The notes below the pieces were generated by a model, which ran no database searches, was not told the origin of the DNA, and was given only the letters and a program-made list of their open reading frames with translations. A stretch of DNA of 6,970 nucleotides from contig DYSM01000022.1 of NCBI GenBank assembly GCA_020718265.1, positions 11,036-18,005 on the forward strand, read 5' to 3'. Shown here in pieces: positions 5,991 through 6,970 of this stretch. The stretch is from Draconibacterium orientale (lineage in GTDB: Bacteria; Bacteroidota; Bacteroidia; Bacteroidales; JAADGE01). Numbering within the stretch: the stretch's first letter is position 1; every line of letters starts with the position of its first letter. Made by a program: the position numbers and the translations under genes.

Positions 5991-6968
5991 CTAATATTTT
6001 TGCAAAATTCCTTCAAGTGTGTTTATCAGCATTTCTTTGCTGAGTTCAGGTGTCGATTTATACACATCTAAAACGCCTTGAATACGCGCTTTTAGCTCAT
6101 TTGAATTTCCGTTATTTTGTTTAGAATCAGTGATTTCTGTTGTTTCAGAAACAGCTTTTGGCGGATTTTTCTTGAAATATTCGTTCGCTGCGTTAATTTT
6201 TTCGAGATGGCTTGAAAAATAGCTTTTAATATCCTGATTTTGAGTTGTTTCAATCAAATCGCCGTATTTTTTGCTCAGCGAAATGAAATTTGTTTCAATG
6301 GTTTTGGAATCGGACGGCGGGTCGAGTTCGAGAATTTTGTAATATTCGGCTGTGTTAATCAGATTTGTTTTAGATTTAGAATCGACTTTGGGCGTATTGC
6401 TCGAAACAGCAGAAATTGCTGATTTCCAATCAATTATAGGAAGTTTCAACGCTTCGAGTTCGGTGGTGTAAATGGATTTTAGAGTTACAATTTTCTCGTT
6501 TTTGTAAAATTTATAAATTTCATTTCCGACAGCTATCAACGTAGTAATGAGCGCCATAGCCGAGGCTTCTTTGTGATATTTTCCCAAGCCGGTCATGTAA
6601 TTGCTGTATTTGGTGCAAACTGCATTTGCCTCAGCCGCATGTTTATCGAACGATAAATTTCGCAACGCTTCGATGCTTGTTTTGGAATTTACTTCTGCTT
6701 TTAGTTTCTCAATCATTGCGTTATATTCGTCCGTGAGTTGGAGATACGTTTGGTGCTCTTTTTCAATCTCTTCCGACTTCAAATTTTGCGGAAACGACAT
6801 GGTTTTATCCAAAAAAGCAGGTATAATTTTCATCACTTGCTCTCTGTTTTTTTTCAGATTTACAAACGTGGCTTCGTTGTATAATGCAGTGGTTATATTA
6901 TTTGTATTTACCTGAGCATCAAGCACTAATGCAGCAAATATCAGCAAAAAAAGACTTATTGATTTCAT
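5991..6968 (-). CDS. Exported protein with a degenerate J-domain lacking HPD
   Basis: This 325-residue protein starts at ATG 6968, two bases from the window end. It begins with a signal peptide (MKSISLFLLIFAALVLDA) and a likely mature end at Gln19. Residues about 35-190 are mostly helical and charged, with a hydrophobic helix at 134-148 (ALITTLIAVG) that could be membrane-associated or buried. Residues 207-266 look like a J-domain: AEYYKILELDPPSDSKTIE, then LSKKYGDL and a closing INAANEYFKK helix. The HPD tripeptide needed to stimulate Hsp70 is replaced by YGD, so classical DnaJ activity is unlikely, and DnaK is cytoplasmic in any case. A low-complexity linker (about 270-289) leads to a short helical C terminus. 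The role is unknown, possibly a protein-binding module in the periplasm. Its promoter is outside the window and a gene-poor gap separates it from the ATPase. Confidence 0.7.
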   Translation of the reverse strand: MKSISLFLLIFAALVLDAQVNTNNITTALYNEATFVNLKKNREQVMKIIPAFLDKTMSFPQNLKSEEIEKEHQTYLQLTDEYNAMIEKLKAEVNSKTSIEALRNLSFDKHAAEANAVCTKYSNYMTGLGKYHKEASAMALITTLIAVGNEIYKFYKNEKIVTLKSIYTTELEALKLPIIDWKSAISAVSSNTPKVDSKSKTNLINTAEYYKILELDPPSDSKTIETNFISLSKKYGDLIETTQNQDIKSYFSSHLEKINAANEYFKKNPPKAVSETTEITDSKQNNGNSNELKARIQGVLDVYKSTPELSKEMLINTLEGILQKY

Positions 6969-6970
6969 AA

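Noticed and set aside
6601..6915. 104-codon + strand frame with hydrophobic stretches opposite the J-like gene
   Set aside because: The hydrophobicity comes from the complement of charged helical codons. It has no promoter and no known family.

Overview
The window looks like a piece of a Bacteroidota chromosome. The evidence is a type IX secretion 'plug' protein, which belongs to a system confined to that phylum; promoters of the Bacteroidota pattern TTTG-N19-TAnnTTTG; AT-rich leaders without Shine-Dalgarno sequences; and exported proteins whose predicted mature ends begin with Gln. No rRNA, tRNA, CRISPR array or transposase gene was seen.

Left half, + strand (1-3514): a T9SS plug-type exported protein (60-1325); a UbiA-superfamily prenyltransferase (1394-2377) with a good predicted promoter; a 34-residue single-pass membrane protein (2383-2487) five bases behind it; and a class III-like PPK2 polyphosphate kinase (2645-3514). 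These look like ordinary chromosomal genes: secretion, lipid or isoprenoid modification, and polyphosphate/nucleotide metabolism. Gene order alone does not suggest a shared pathway.

Right half, - strand (3745-6968): an exported protein with a degenerate J-domain that lacks HPD (5991-6968), then a gene-poor gap holding a pair of inverted REP-like palindromes, then an AAA15/AAA_21 ATPase (4300-5577) followed by an RloB-family protein (3745-4257). The last two form an RloA/RloB (AbiL-like) anti-phage defence pair. The RloB frame lacks the conserved N-terminal segment of its family, and the short gap after the ATPase cannot encode it. The pair may therefore be decaying, or it may be a divergent form.

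The gaps contain several short-period tandem arrays with different units: 7-mers at 1-21, 8-mers at 28-59, 7-mers at 2489-2572 and 2573-2593, and exactly spaced 11-mers at 3588-3653. A perfect 15-bp hairpin lies over the rloB stop codon between the convergent halves. The observations most worth following up are the truncated defence pair, the exported HPD-less J-domain protein, the small membrane protein and the repeat arrays. I do not see a clearly new multi-gene system.
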